From positions 71,429 through 135,428 of the forward strand of contig JAUXAC010000001.1 of NCBI GenBank assembly GCA_030615035.1: DNA of 64,000 nt, in the 5' to 3' direction. Positions 1 to 9,514 of the stretch are shown here, in pieces. The notes under the pieces were generated by a model. That model saw only the letters and a list, made by a program, of their open reading frames with translations. It did no database searches and had not been told where the DNA came from. The DNA is from Dehalococcoidia bacterium (GTDB lineage: Bacteria; Chloroflexota; Dehalococcoidia; Dehalococcoidales; RBG-16-60-22). The position numbers were made by a program, and so were the translations under genes. Position 1 is the first letter of the stretch. The number at the start of each line of letters is the position of its first letter.

Positions 1-1
1 A

Positions 2-97
2 ACCCCTGAGGAAATATCTCGGGTGAGGGCTTCAGCCACCGGGCAGTATCTGGGTAGGGTGCTGACTAGAAATATTGAGCCGGCTTTAACCGGTTAA
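2..97 (+). CDS. uvrA: UvrA excinuclease subunit A, C-terminal tail (partial)
   Basis: Only the last 31 codons and the stop are inside the window; the gene begins upstream. The residues TPEEISR and, a few positions on, TGQYLGRVL match the tail of UvrA that follows its second ATPase domain, where the family has GTPEE and TGQYL. UvrA is the damage-sensing ATPase of UvrABC nucleotide excision repair. The identification rests on about 20 informative residues, so another ABC-type ATPase with the same tail is possible but unlikely. Confidence 0.7.
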   Translation, partial: TPEEISRVRASATGQYLGRVLTRNIEPALTG

Positions 98-159
98 CTA
101 TGCTACTGGACTTATTTTGATTTTACTAGTAAAATTGACTGGAAGTGAGGGAAAAACCA

Positions 160-711
160 ATGAACCGGGAAGAAGCGCTTGACTCGATTAAAGCTAATGT
201 AGAGAACAGAAATTTAGTAAAGCATATGCTGGCTACCGAGGCTATTATGTGGGCTCTAGCCAGGCGCTTTGGCGAGGATGAGAAGGAGTGGGGTCTTACC
301 GGGCTACTGCACGATATAGATGTTGAGCTTACCGAGGGTGATATGGCCAGCCATAGCAAGCTGGGGGCTGACCTGGCACAGGAACTGGGAGCTAGTGAGA
401 CTATGGCTCACGCCATTCTCTGCCATAATGAGAGACACGGCGTCTCCCGTGAGACAAAACTTGATAAGACTCTATTTTGTACTGACCCGTTAACCGGCTT
501 AATTATTGCTGCCGCCTTGGTTCGCCCCGATAAGAAATTGGCTGGCCTTGAGCCTAACTCGGTGAAGAAAAAATTCAAGGAAAAGAGCTTTGCCGCTGGG
601 GCGAATAGGGAGCAAATTGCTTTGTGCAGCGAAATTGGACTTGAGCTTGATGAGTTTATCGAGCTGGGGCTGGAGGCAATGAAGGGAATTGCCGATGACC
701 TGGGACTATAA
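160..711 (+). CDS. HD-domain (HDIG-type) phosphohydrolase-like protein
   Basis: A protein of 183 residues with a metal-binding HD fold. A histidine in HMLATEA, then LLHDIDVEL, then HSKLGAD and CHNERH give the H...HD...H...H pattern of small HDIG proteins. Members often hydrolyse phosphomonoesters or nucleotides, but the substrate here cannot be read from sequence. I chose the ATG at 160 because GGAAGTGAGG lies about ten bases upstream; a GTG at 145 lies inside that ribosome-binding site and is rejected. It follows uvrA by 62 bases and is convergent with sbcC (4-base gap). No signal peptide or membrane segment is visible. Confidence 0.8.
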   Translation: MNREEALDSIKANVENRNLVKHMLATEAIMWALARRFGEDEKEWGLTGLLHDIDVELTEGDMASHSKLGADLAQELGASETMAHAILCHNERHGVSRETKLDKTLFCTDPLTGLIIAAALVRPDKKLAGLEPNSVKKKFKEKSFAAGANREQIALCSEIGLELDEFIELGLEAMKGIADDLGL

Positions 712-715
712 ATTG

Positions 716-3286
716 CTAGCTTACTGACAGTGTCGAGCCTTCGGCAGTTTTGATGACATCAATCCGGGTGGGGAAGGCATCTCTAAGTTCCTCAATGTGA
801 GTAATGACGATTATCTTGTCAAAATCGTCTTGAATGGAGTTTATCGCCTCTTTAAGTTTCTCTATGCCGGTGCTATCTTGAGTACCAAAGCCTTCGTCAA
901 TAATTAGGGTCGGAAGTGGTGCTCCGGCGCGTCTGGCTAGTAGCTTGGACAGAGCAATGCGAATGGCAAAGTTGATGCGGAAGGCTTCACCACCACTAAA
1001 CATTTCGTAATTGCGCATCCCCAGTTCGTCAGAAATATTGATATCCAGAGTTTCAATAACATCGCCCTTCTTTGATTCTCTCTGGGTTTCAAACTTCACA
1101 TGCATTCTATTGTCCGTCATGCGCCCCAGTAGCCTGTTGGCTTCAACTTCAATTTCAGGGAGTGCCATTTCAATAAGCAGGGCTTGTATTCCCCCTTTGC
1201 CGAAGGCTTTAGCCAGTTCTTTATAAATACTTTCCTGCTTTGAAGCTTGAGCCAGTAACCCTTCCTTCTCCTTCTTTTTTATCTCTAGTTCATCGCAACG
1301 CTCCAGCTTTGTCTTTATACCCCACAATGTCTCCTGGGCTTGCTTTTGTTGTGCCGCCAGTGTCTGGTGCTCACTTTCTGCCTGGACTATATCGCTTAGT
1401 AGCTGGGGAAGTAAGTTGAGTTCTACGGTCAGGTCTTGCCTTTTTTGATTATCAACCTCTAGACTGCTTCGCAGTTCATGAGCCGCTGCCTCAGCTTTTG
1501 AAGCCGCCTCCTTTTCCTGGACAATGAGCCTGTCAGCTTCCTCCAATTTTCGCTTGGGAGTTTCATACTGTTCTAGGTTGGTCAGCTGATGCCGCACCTG
1601 TTCGTGCTTCTCCGAATCGTAATCAAGTTTGGCTAACTCACTTTCAAGCTCCCTTAGTGCTTCTTGCTCGGCAGTGGCAAAATCCTTCTTGGCTAGATGC
1701 AGTTCAATTTCAGCTAAATTTTCTCTTTCCTCAGCTAACTGTTTATCCGCCTCTTCAGATTCAGCCATCTCTTTCCTAAGGATGCCGGCTCTACTTTGTA
1801 CCGAGACTTTCTCCTGATTTAGCGGTACCTCTAGCTGAGATATCTCCTTTCCCAGCGACTCAAGCTCTATTTTCTTTTGGGCTAGCTCGACTTGACTTGA
1901 TTTCAGGGATTCGGATTTGCTGTCTCTTTCGGCACTGTATTTTGACTCAATAAGCTGTAGGTTGTTTATCTCGAGCTTCCTTTCACATAACGGGCATTTA
2001 GCTTCAGTTTGGGTGGACAGGAGGTCAAGTTTTTCCCCTGCCTCCTTTATTTCCTTTTCTAGCCGGGTTTTATTAGATTCCAGGTAATTGACCTGAGTCT
2101 GTAGTTCCTGGTTGGCTTGTCTTTTTCTGCGCAATACTTCTTCTTGCTCCGCCAATTGGCTTAGTTGAGTCTGGAGCTGCTGTAACTGATTTTTGAGCTG
2201 GGATAGTTTCTGTGACTTGGCTTCCAGTTCTTCTATCTTGCTTCGAGTCACCGCATGCTCAGAGAGTAGGCCTTGTCCAGCCTCCTTTATTTTGCTTTCT
2301 ATCTGCGATTTTTGCCTTTCCATATTGACCGACTGCCTGAACTTTTGCTCAAGCTCATCACACAGTTTCTTTACTTCGATAAACTGAGTATAGCCTTCTT
2401 CTATAGTGGAACGTCGGGCGATTAGCTCCTCATACTCCTTGAGCCGGAAGTGATGTTGTTTAATCTGCTCATCCAGGAGTTCCAGGCTTCTTTCCCTCTC
2501 CCTTATGTGTGTCTCTAGCTGGTCTAGTTGCATCTTCTTTCTTTCCAGAACTTCTTTTTCCTGTCGTATCTCATTTAGTCTGGTTTCTTTTTCCTTTGCT
2601 ACCTTTTCTATTTGGGAGAGTTCACTCTGCGCTTGTTCAAATTCGGCTTGGTAGGTTGGCTTTTGGTCTAATTCATCACTGATATCTTTGATAGTGCTTT
2701 CCAGTTGTGCCTTTTCCGTTTCTTGCTGTTTAGCCAGCTCCTTGGCCTGTCCTTCAAGTTCATCATAGACAGAAAGCCCTAGAATGTTGCCCAGCACTTC
2801 CTTGCGCTCGGCTGGTCGTTTGTTGGTAAACCTATCAGCATTGCCTTGCTTCAGTAAAGCACTATTGATGAAGGTTTCGTAGTCTATGTGAAGCTTATTA
2901 ATAATTTCTTGCTGTGTTTGGGCGATACTATTGCCGGTAATTGACCTGAAGCCATCCCCGGCAGCTATCTGAAAATCCAGGAGGCTTTGCCCTGAACTAC
3001 CTCGCCGCTTGGGCTTGGAACGTTTACGTATGATGCGGTAAGTCTGTTGCCCGACGGTAAAGTCAAACTCCACCTCCATTTCTCTCTGATTGGAGTGGAC
3101 CAGGTCATCATCGCTTTTGGCCCTGGCTTGTCCCCACAGTGCCCAGGTCATAGCATCAATTAAGGCTGACTTACCGTTGCCATTATCCCCCGACAGGCAG
3201 GCAGTATGGATGCCTTCAAAGTGGAGCGGTGGCACATTATCCCGGTAGCACATAAAGTTGTGCATCTTTAATTTAACGGGAATCAT
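716..3286 (-). CDS. sbcC: SbcC/Rad50-type DNA double-strand-break repair ATPase
   Basis: An 856-residue SMC-like ATPase. Walker A (GDNGNGKSA, residues 33-41) is at the N-terminus. Two long Glu/Gln/Lys-rich coiled-coil arms flank a zinc hook CPLC at 431-434. The C-terminal lobe carries the ABC signature FSGGEAFR and Walker B LIIDEGFGTQD. The family dimerises through the hook and works with the SbcD/Mre11 nuclease on hairpins and broken ends. No sbcD is adjacent: upstream is a 319-base gap and then ffh on the other strand, so the partner must be elsewhere. Length is in the Rad50 range (about 850-1000). Confidence 0.93.
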   Translation of the reverse strand: MIPVKLKMHNFMCYRDNVPPLHFEGIHTACLSGDNGNGKSALIDAMTWALWGQARAKSDDDLVHSNQREMEVEFDFTVGQQTYRIIRKRSKPKRRGSSGQSLLDFQIAAGDGFRSITGNSIAQTQQEIINKLHIDYETFINSALLKQGNADRFTNKRPAERKEVLGNILGLSVYDELEGQAKELAKQQETEKAQLESTIKDISDELDQKPTYQAEFEQAQSELSQIEKVAKEKETRLNEIRQEKEVLERKKMQLDQLETHIRERERSLELLDEQIKQHHFRLKEYEELIARRSTIEEGYTQFIEVKKLCDELEQKFRQSVNMERQKSQIESKIKEAGQGLLSEHAVTRSKIEELEAKSQKLSQLKNQLQQLQTQLSQLAEQEEVLRRKRQANQELQTQVNYLESNKTRLEKEIKEAGEKLDLLSTQTEAKCPLCERKLEINNLQLIESKYSAERDSKSESLKSSQVELAQKKIELESLGKEISQLEVPLNQEKVSVQSRAGILRKEMAESEEADKQLAEERENLAEIELHLAKKDFATAEQEALRELESELAKLDYDSEKHEQVRHQLTNLEQYETPKRKLEEADRLIVQEKEAASKAEAAAHELRSSLEVDNQKRQDLTVELNLLPQLLSDIVQAESEHQTLAAQQKQAQETLWGIKTKLERCDELEIKKKEKEGLLAQASKQESIYKELAKAFGKGGIQALLIEMALPEIEVEANRLLGRMTDNRMHVKFETQRESKKGDVIETLDINISDELGMRNYEMFSGGEAFRINFAIRIALSKLLARRAGAPLPTLIIDEGFGTQDSTGIEKLKEAINSIQDDFDKIIVITHIEELRDAFPTRIDVIKTAEGSTLSVS

Positions 3287-3372
3287 TTTTCAGTTCCTCA
3301 TGATGACCTTTGTTTATCTATTTTAGCATAATTAGTAATTAAGAAAATTATTAAAAATTCTTTCTCAGGGTA

Positions 3373-3401
3373 TTGACAAATGGCATTTAATAGTCTATAA
3401 T
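3373..3401 (+). promoter_or_regulatory. Perfect consensus sigma-70 promoter upstream of ffh
   Basis: TTGACA at 3373-3378, a 17-base spacer, and TATAAT at 3396-3401. Both hexamers match the housekeeping consensus exactly. Transcription should start near 3408 and run toward ffh, leaving a leader of about 200 nt. Confidence 0.85.
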
Positions 3402-3407
3402 CTGGAC

Positions 3408-3605
3408 ACTTGGCATCAGCAAGCTTGCTCTCACCTTTTCCTCCTTTCCTAGGGAGACTAAGGGGGCAGAGACGATAAGGCAAGGCCAAGCATTAGCGAA
3501 TATCTATTCCCATTTAGAACAAAGCTTTCTTAGTCTCCCTATGCCCAAAAAAGGAATCTCAGTTTGACGGCTAAGGTTTCTCCCGTTTAGAATGAGCTCG
3601 GTTAA
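3408..3605 (+). other. Long structured leader or small RNA upstream of ffh
   Basis: This stretch holds no convincing gene. It contains a perfect 13-base inverted repeat, TAGGGAGACTAAG at 3450-3462 and its complement at 3529-3541, separated by 66 bases, plus a short palindrome AGCAAGCTTGCT near 3418. A run of six A follows the second arm, so there is no terminator on this strand. With the perfect promoter just upstream, this is either a structured 5' leader of ffh or a stable RNA. The signal-recognition-particle RNA loop (GGAAG...AGCAGCC) was looked for and is absent. Confidence 0.45.
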
Positions 3606-4934
3606 ATGTTCGAGATTCTTAGTGGCAAGTTAGGCACAGTATTTCGCCGGTTGGGCAGCAAGGGCAGGCTTGGTGAAAAGGATATAGATGAAGCCCTGCG
3701 CCAGGTGCGTTTAGCCCTTCTGGAAGCGGATGTAAACTTCAGGGTGGTCAAAGATTTCACCACCAGAGTGAGAGAGCGTACACTTGGTGTTGAGGTACTG
3801 CAGAGCCTAACTCCAGCCCAGCAGATAATCAAAATCGTTAATGAAGAGCTTATTGCTACTCTCGGTGGGGGGCAGAGTCGCCTGGAATCATCACCTCAAC
3901 CTCCATCGGTAGCCATACTGGTTGGACTGCAGGGCAGTGGTAAGACTACTACTGCAGCCAAGCTGGCACTTCATCTAAAGCATTCCGGACAGCGCCCTTT
4001 GCTGGTGGCTGCCGATAACCGCCGGCCAGCAGCTGTAGAGCAGCTACTTATCTTGGGTAAACAGCTTGACATTCCAGTTTATAGTGAGGCTCCTGGCGCC
4101 ACGAGTCAGGATATCTGTGCTCATGCTCTGGCTAAAGCCAAGGCTCTAGCTGCTACCTGGGTTATAGTTGATACGGCGGGTCGCCTCCACATAGATGAGG
4201 CAATGATGGCAGAGTTAGCTCAGGTTAAAAGAGAGCTAAAACCAGTTGAGATACTGCTGGTAGTTGATGCTATGACCGGTCAGGATGCGGTGCGGATAGC
4301 CGAGGACTTTCATTCTCGGGTAAGTCTAACCGGGCTTATCCTGACCAAGATGGATGGGGATGCCCGGGGTGGGGCAGCCCTCTCTATCCGCTGGGTTAGC
4401 GGCGTCCCGATTAAATTCATTGGTATTGGTGAGAAGATTGATGCCTTTGAACCTTTCTACCCTGACCGTTTGGCATCACGCATCTTGGGGATGGGTGATG
4501 TACTTACCTTTATTGAGAAGGCTGAGGCGACCTTTGATGAACAGCAGGCTGAGGAGCTGAAAAAGAAGGTACAGACGGCCAGTTTCGGTTTAGATGATTT
4601 CCTCTCCCAGCTAAGGGCAATTAAGAAAATGGGTCCGGTAGCGCAACTGGTTGAGATGCTGCCTGGTTTGTCGCAGTTAGCGGGACGTCTACCCGAGGGT
4701 ACTGAAGAGAAGCAGCTAAAGAAGGTTGAAGCAATTTTACTTTCTATGACTCCTGAGGAGAGGCATAATCCAGTCATTATCGGTGGTAGCCGACGCCGTC
4801 GCATTGCTCGGGGGAGCGGGGTAACTCCACAGGATGTTAATCAACTCCTCAATCAATTTCACCAGATGCAGAAGCTGATGAAGATGGGGGTAAGAGGTAA
4901 ACTGCCCCGGAATTTAACGGGGATGTTCCGGTAG
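3606..4934 (+). CDS. ffh: Signal recognition particle GTPase Ffh (SRP54)
   Basis: A 442-residue SRP54 homologue with an N-terminal helical domain, a G domain (GLQGSGKTTTAAKLA near residue 106, then DTAGRLHID, TKMDGDARGG) and a C-terminal M domain rich in Met and Gly that ends in QMQKLMKMGVRGK. It binds the SRP RNA and ribosome-exposed signal sequences and targets them to the membrane with FtsY. The length is typical (430-460). The Shine-Dalgarno is weak (GAG ten bases upstream), which is unusual for a highly expressed gene and may relate to the long leader. It is convergent with rpoD, whose stop is 3 bases away. Confidence 0.97.
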   Translation: MFEILSGKLGTVFRRLGSKGRLGEKDIDEALRQVRLALLEADVNFRVVKDFTTRVRERTLGVEVLQSLTPAQQIIKIVNEELIATLGGGQSRLESSPQPPSVAILVGLQGSGKTTTAAKLALHLKHSGQRPLLVAADNRRPAAVEQLLILGKQLDIPVYSEAPGATSQDICAHALAKAKALAATWVIVDTAGRLHIDEAMMAELAQVKRELKPVEILLVVDAMTGQDAVRIAEDFHSRVSLTGLILTKMDGDARGGAALSIRWVSGVPIKFIGIGEKIDAFEPFYPDRLASRILGMGDVLTFIEKAEATFDEQQAEELKKKVQTASFGLDDFLSQLRAIKKMGPVAQLVEMLPGLSQLAGRLPEGTEEKQLKKVEAILLSMTPEERHNPVIIGGSRRRRIARGSGVTPQDVNQLLNQFHQMQKLMKMGVRGKLPRNLTGMFR

Positions 4935-4937
4935 CCT

Positions 4938-6488
4938 TTACTCCAGATAGTCCTTTAACTTTCGGCTTCGGCTGGGGTGACGTAGTTTACGCAGCGCCTT
5001 GGCTTCAATCTGGCGAATTCGCTCCCTGGTTACACTAAATTCTTTTCCCACTTCTTCCAGAGTCCGGCTTCGCCCATCCTCCAGACCGAATCTAAGCTGG
5101 AGCACTCGCTGCTCACGGGGAGTAAGGGTGTAGAGCACATCCTCAATTTGCTCCTTCAAGAGTTGCTTGGAGGCAGCATCAACCGGTGGCAAGGCATTTC
5201 TGTCCTCTATAGAGTTACCCAAGGGACTGTCTTCCTCTTCACCTATTGGTGACTCTAGTGATATTGGCAGTTGTGATACCTTGACTATCTCTCTAACCTT
5301 TTCTGGAGATATTTCCATTTCTTTGGCAATTTCGGTAGAGGTGGGCTCCCGTCCATATTCTTGGGCAAGGCGACGACTTGTTTTGAGCAATCGATTAATG
5401 GTCTCAACCATATGGACCGGGATGCGAATGGTACGCGCTTGATCGGCTATGGCTCGGGTGAGAGCTTGACGAATCCACCAGGTAGCATAGGTGCTGAACT
5501 TGTAACCTTTCCGATAATCAAATTTCTCCACGGCTCTCATTAGCCCAATATTCCCCTCCTGAATGAGGTCGAGGAGAGACATACCCCGTCCGATATGTTT
5601 CTTAGCTACGCTAACTACCAGACGCAGGTTGGCTTCAATGAGATGCCTTTCTGATTTTTTAGCCTCGTACTCGATATTCCTCAGGTATGCTTCGAGTCGC
5701 TTTTCATAAGCCTGAATAGAGCTAATGAAAGCACTATCCGTTATCAGTGCCTCTATATCAGTTAGAGAGACACTATCTCCGATAGTAGCCAGGACTTTCT
5801 TCGGTAATAGCTTGCTATCTAACGACAGCTTAATAAGAATTTGTTCTGCTTCCGGTATGGACTTACCTATTTGAAAGGCGGTAGTAAAGATTAGTTGTTG
5901 GTCGATGGTATTACTAACGCTATCTCGTAATCTGGCATCAGAGATACTCTCTATGAAACCGGTTGTTGGTGTTAAGTCCAACTGCTTTTGGAGGAGACGG
6001 ATAACAGAGGAAGCCTGCCCAACTTCCTTGAGCATCATAAGTATTATGTCGGTTGCTGAAGGCGACCTCCCATATCTCTGTAGGTATTGTTGTCTTATCT
6101 CGTTGAGGTGTTTACCCTCCTCCACCCTTCTGGCTAAGACTTTTTCGTCGTCAGCGGTGAGCAGGTGCACTCTACCAATCTCATGGAGATATATACGAAC
6201 CGGGTCATCGGTTATGTCTTGCTCATCCTGTACTTCTGGTGGTGCTCTTAATTCTAAATCTGCCGGGGATTCCGGTTTCTCAATCTCGAGGTGCTTTGCC
6301 TCATGCCATGGTTTGCCCGGCTTAGTTACACTTTCTTGTTCTAATTCTTCATCAAGCTCCTGAGAGGAGGCAAATAGACCATCTGAAGATTTTAACTCAG
6401 GGGTTGGTTCTTCATCTGGGGACAGTTCTTTATCGCTCTCATCTTCGGGAGGGAACCGGGAGTGGTTCTTATCTTTTTCTAGGCTCAT
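4938..6488 (-). CDS. rpoD: RNA polymerase primary sigma factor (sigma-70 family)
   Basis: 516 residues. An acidic N-terminus of about 90 residues precedes region 1.2 ([16 protein letters not shown]). Region 2 includes [20 protein letters not shown] and [17 protein letters not shown]. Region 3 follows, and region 4 ends in the helix-turn-helix [21 protein letters not shown] spacer of about 110 residues between regions 1.2 and 2 is typical of primary sigmas. The start has a strong Shine-Dalgarno (AAGGAGGTGAGG). It is the last gene of dgt-dnaG-rpoD, echoing the classic macromolecular-synthesis operon in which primase and sigma are co-transcribed. Confidence 0.96.
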   Translation of the reverse strand: MSLEKDKNHSRFPPEDESDKELSPDEEPTPELKSSDGLFASSQELDEELEQESVTKPGKPWHEAKHLEIEKPESPADLELRAPPEVQDEQDITDDPVRIYLHEIGRVHLLTADDEKVLARRVEEGKHLNEIRQQYLQRYGRSPSATDIILMMLKEVGQASSVIRLLQKQLDLTPTTGFIESISDARLRDSVSNTIDQQLIFTTAFQIGKSIPEAEQILIKLSLDSKLLPKKVLATIGDSVSLTDIEALITDSAFISSIQAYEKRLEAYLRNIEYEAKKSERHLIEANLRLVVSVAKKHIGRGMSLLDLIQEGNIGLMRAVEKFDYRKGYKFSTYATWWIRQALTRAIADQARTIRIPVHMVETINRLLKTSRRLAQEYGREPTSTEIAKEMEISPEKVREIVKVSQLPISLESPIGEEEDSPLGNSIEDRNALPPVDAASKQLLKEQIEDVLYTLTPREQRVLQLRFGLEDGRSRTLEEVGKEFSVTRERIRQIEAKALRKLRHPSRSRKLKDYLE

Positions 6489-6491
6489 TCC

Positions 6492-8261
6492 TCACCTCCT
6501 TGTCTCCGACCTCCTTTGGCCTTTTTTGGTAAAAATTTCTCTCAGTTGAACGCTGGGCTCTATCCCTTCCTCTTTAAGCTTCGCCAGGTCAGCACCAGTG
6601 CCTCCTGACTCCGCTTCGGAGGCAAATACTTCAGCCCTCTTTGCTTCCAGGTTTTTAAAATATCTTTCCTTCAATCTACGGTTATAATCGGCGTATCGCT
6701 CTTCTACCTTATTAGTTGGCAAGTTTCTGTTTATAAGGGAATCAAAGTACTCATGAATAGACTCATCCAGTTTTTCCTTGAGTTTGGTCAGGTCATCAAC
6801 CTGCTGCCAGGTGATAAAGATTTCTCGGTTTTCGCTATTTTCAAAATATTCTGGAGGAAATTCTTCGCCACCACCTTTAAATTCAGGGTGTTGCAGCATC
6901 AGAGCCAGGCAGTTTTCCTCCAGAGGGCTGGACACAACCGGGTGCACCACACGGGTAGTGGCTGCCTGCCTCGGTGTTTGAGCCCTGCGCCTTGCCAGAT
7001 ATTCCTTTAGACTAGCCTCCACGCTATTATAGCTGGTTCCAATTAACTTAGTCAATTTTCGCAGGTAGTGGTCGCGGCGGATATTATCCTTTATCTCGGC
7101 AATGATGGGTAACAGCTTATCGGCGGCTAAAGATTTATCTCTGGCGGTAGTCAGGTCAAGTTTAGAGCTAACCACATCGAAGGTGTAATCAACTATGGGC
7201 AGGGCATCTTCTGTCAGTTGCTGCCAGATTTTGGCATCTTCTTTAATAACATCGTCGGGGTCTTTGCTCTCAGGTAGTATGACGACTCTCAGTTCAGCCC
7301 CGATGGTGTTTTCATAACCTACCCCCCGTAGCATGGCTTCTCCCCCGGCAACATCAGCATCAAGAGCTAAAATCATATTCTTGCTTAGCCTTTTTAGAGA
7401 ACCGACCTGTTTCTCGGTGACCGAGGTGCCCATAGAGGCAACCACATTGTTGAAGCCATTTTGGTGGGCGGTGATAACATCCATGTAGCCCTCTACAATC
7501 ACCGCTACCTCTTGCTGCCTTATGCTAGCAGCAGCAAGGTTTACGCCATAAAGGCTGCTACTCTTATCAAAGAGTGGTGTCTGCGGTGAGTTAACATACT
7601 TGGGTAGGGAATCATCAAGCACCCTCGCCCCAAAACCAATAACACGTCCCCTGGTATCCAGTATGGGGAACATTAGCTTATTGCGAAATCGGTCATGAGT
7701 TTTACCATCCTCTGCTTCTATTATTAAGCCAGCGTTGAGCATTTCACTTTCGGCATAGTCTCTTTCCAGCAGATACTGCTTTAGGGATTCCCAGCTATTC
7801 AGACTAAAGCCCAGCTGAAAGTCAGCGATGGTTTTTGCGGTGAACCCCCGGCTGGCTACGTAACTTCGTGCCTTTTCTCCCTCTGGAGAGTTGAGAAGCA
7901 GGTTATGAAAATATTGGGCAGCCGCCTCATTAATTTGATGTAGCCTTTCTTTCTCTCCCTTCCTCCCTTCTCGCTCAAACTTTGATGGGATGGTGACCCC
8001 TGCCCTTTCGGCGAGGAGACGCAGCGTCTCCCCGAAGTCCATACTCTCCTTCTTCATCACAAAAGAGAAAACATCCCCACCGGTATTACAGCCGAAGCAA
8101 TGCCAGCTCTGCTGCTCGGGATAGACGAAGAAAGAAGGGTGTTTTTCGCTGTGGAAGGGGCATAGTCCGGCCAGGTTCCGTCCCGCTTTTTTCAATGCGA
8201 CGTACCGGCTGACAACCTCAACAATGTCTGTTTTTTGTTTTACCTCGTCTATAACGCTCAT
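6492..8261 (-). CDS. dnaG: DNA primase DnaG
   Basis: 589 residues. The N-terminal zinc-binding domain has CPFHSEKHPSF and CFGCNTGGDVF (C-x2-H...C-x2-C). The central RNA-polymerase/TOPRIM core has VEGYMDV and ALDADVAGGEA, carrying the metal-binding acidic residues. The C-terminal part is the helicase-interaction region and is less conserved. It makes RNA primers for DnaB-driven replication. Its start overlaps the dgt stop by 4 bases, and rpoD follows after 3 bases, so the three genes are probably one transcript. Confidence 0.96.
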   Translation of the reverse strand: MSVIDEVKQKTDIVEVVSRYVALKKAGRNLAGLCPFHSEKHPSFFVYPEQQSWHCFGCNTGGDVFSFVMKKESMDFGETLRLLAERAGVTIPSKFEREGRKGEKERLHQINEAAAQYFHNLLLNSPEGEKARSYVASRGFTAKTIADFQLGFSLNSWESLKQYLLERDYAESEMLNAGLIIEAEDGKTHDRFRNKLMFPILDTRGRVIGFGARVLDDSLPKYVNSPQTPLFDKSSSLYGVNLAAASIRQQEVAVIVEGYMDVITAHQNGFNNVVASMGTSVTEKQVGSLKRLSKNMILALDADVAGGEAMLRGVGYENTIGAELRVVILPESKDPDDVIKEDAKIWQQLTEDALPIVDYTFDVVSSKLDLTTARDKSLAADKLLPIIAEIKDNIRRDHYLRKLTKLIGTSYNSVEASLKEYLARRRAQTPRQAATTRVVHPVVSSPLEENCLALMLQHPEFKGGGEEFPPEYFENSENREIFITWQQVDDLTKLKEKLDESIHEYFDSLINRNLPTNKVEERYADYNRRLKERYFKNLEAKRAEVFASEAESGGTGADLAKLKEEGIEPSVQLREIFTKKGQRRSETRR

Positions 8262-9301
8262 CTTCGGAGTCCTTTAGCCAGCCTCAGGGCATATTGGTCG
8301 GTCATACCGGCGATATAGTCAACTGCTCTCCGCTCCGTATCATCACTATAGGCACGGTATTCTAATGGCAGCTTGTCCTCATGTTCTTTAAGGTAGTCGT
8401 ATAGCCGGCATACCGTTTCTCTGGCTTTTTCCGCCTCCTCTTGCGCTGCTTGCAGGTTATACACCCGCTCAAAAAGAAATTCACGGAGATTATCTGTCGC
8501 CTCTAGAACCTGTTGACTCATACTTATAGCCGGTTTACCTGTTATAATTTTATCACAACCTCTGGCTGTCCACGAGTTTTCAATAATATCACTGACCATG
8601 GTATTGATGCGTTGTGAATGGGAGATACCAAGTATTTTGACAGCTGAAATTGGCAAGTCACGCTCAGTGATAATGTCGGCTCTTATGGCATCACCAATGT
8701 CATGGTTGATGTAAGCAATCATATCAGATAGCTTGCACACCTCACCCTCAAGAGTATCTACTTTTCCCCACCCCTCTCCCAGGATTTCTTCCCTTGTTTT
8801 GGAGTGATTCAGGATACCGTCTCTCACCTCCCAGGTAAGATTAAGTCCCTGACCATCTTTTTCTAAGAGGTCAACAACCCGCAAGCTTTGCTCATTATGT
8901 CTGAACCCTTGGTGGTAGAGTTCATTTAGGACGTCCTCACCCACATGCCCGAAAGGAGTGTGCCCCAGGTCATGACCTAAGGCAATTGCCTCGGTCAAAT
9001 CCTCATTAAGGTTCAGGGCTCGAGCTATGGTGCGGGCTATTTGAGAAACTTCTAGAGTGTGGGTAAGCCGGGTTACATAGTGGTCACCCAGGGGGGCAAT
9101 AAAAACTTGAGTCTTATGCTTGAGACGCCGAAAAGCCTTGCTGTGGATAATGCGGTCCCGGTCGCGTTGGAAGACAGTGCGTATCGGGCAGGGCTCTTCG
9201 TGTTTAAGCCTGCCTTGTGACAGCTTACTTTTCACGGCATAAGGAGAGAGGTTTTCTTCCCTTTCTTCACTCATTTCGCGAATATTAAGCTGCTTAATCA
9301 C
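8258..9301 (-). CDS. dgt: Deoxyguanosinetriphosphate triphosphohydrolase-like protein (dNTPase)
   Basis: 347 residues with the HD-type dNTPase signature: FRRLKHKTQVF, RLTHTLEVSQIARTIA, IALGHDLGHTPFGH and a downstream histidine/aspartate set. These proteins cleave dNTPs to nucleoside and triphosphate and help set nucleotide pools, which suits co-transcription with primase. The frame opens with GTG at 9301; an ATG at 9274 is an alternative, and neither has a clear Shine-Dalgarno. The short family (about 340 residues) lacks the E. coli Dgt insertions, so substrate preference may be broad. Confidence 0.9.
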   Translation of the reverse strand: MIKQLNIREMSEEREENLSPYAVKSKLSQGRLKHEEPCPIRTVFQRDRDRIIHSKAFRRLKHKTQVFIAPLGDHYVTRLTHTLEVSQIARTIARALNLNEDLTEAIALGHDLGHTPFGHVGEDVLNELYHQGFRHNEQSLRVVDLLEKDGQGLNLTWEVRDGILNHSKTREEILGEGWGKVDTLEGEVCKLSDMIAYINHDIGDAIRADIITERDLPISAVKILGISHSQRINTMVSDIIENSWTARGCDKIITGKPAISMSQQVLEATDNLREFLFERVYNLQAAQEEAEKARETVCRLYDYLKEHEDKLPLEYRAYSDDTERRAVDYIAGMTDQYALRLAKGLRR

Positions 9302-9376
9302 TGAGTTTCTAATCTCTCTTTTGCTCTGGCGACTATCTCTCTGGTTGGGTTGATGGGATTAATGTTGGCAGTGTTT

Positions 9377-9385
9377 ATTATAACA
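9377..9385 (-). promoter_or_regulatory. Extended -10 promoter for dgt-dnaG-rpoD
   Basis: On the minus strand TGT-TATAAT gives a TGn-extended -10 element with the consensus hexamer at 9382-9377. No good -35 lies 16-18 bases upstream, as is normal for extended -10 promoters. The start would be near 9370, giving a 70-nt leader. Confidence 0.5.
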
Positions 9386-9450
9386 TATCCCCTCTCCCCT
9401 TAATAAATCTTAGAGAAGGTGAGATTAATAACCGCTCTGCATTATTTCAG

Positions 9451-9480
9451 TTGACAATGATATTTTACCTAGCGTAGAAT
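9451..9480 (+). promoter_or_regulatory. Sigma-70 promoter for the 9515 gene
   Basis: TTGACA at 9451-9456, an 18-base spacer, and TAGAAT at 9475-9480. The predicted start is near 9487, about 28 bases before the ATG. Confidence 0.7.
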
Positions 9481-9514
9481 TAATGTGCTGGCTGAGAAAT
9501 AGGGAGGTTCGGTT

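Noticed and set aside
3298..3489. 63-codon minus-strand frame in the ffh upstream gap
   Set aside because: It overlaps the consensus promoter and has a TTG start with no ribosome site.
3408..3605. Signal-recognition-particle RNA next to ffh
   Set aside because: The conserved GGAAG/AGCA tetraloop-asymmetric-loop motif is missing.
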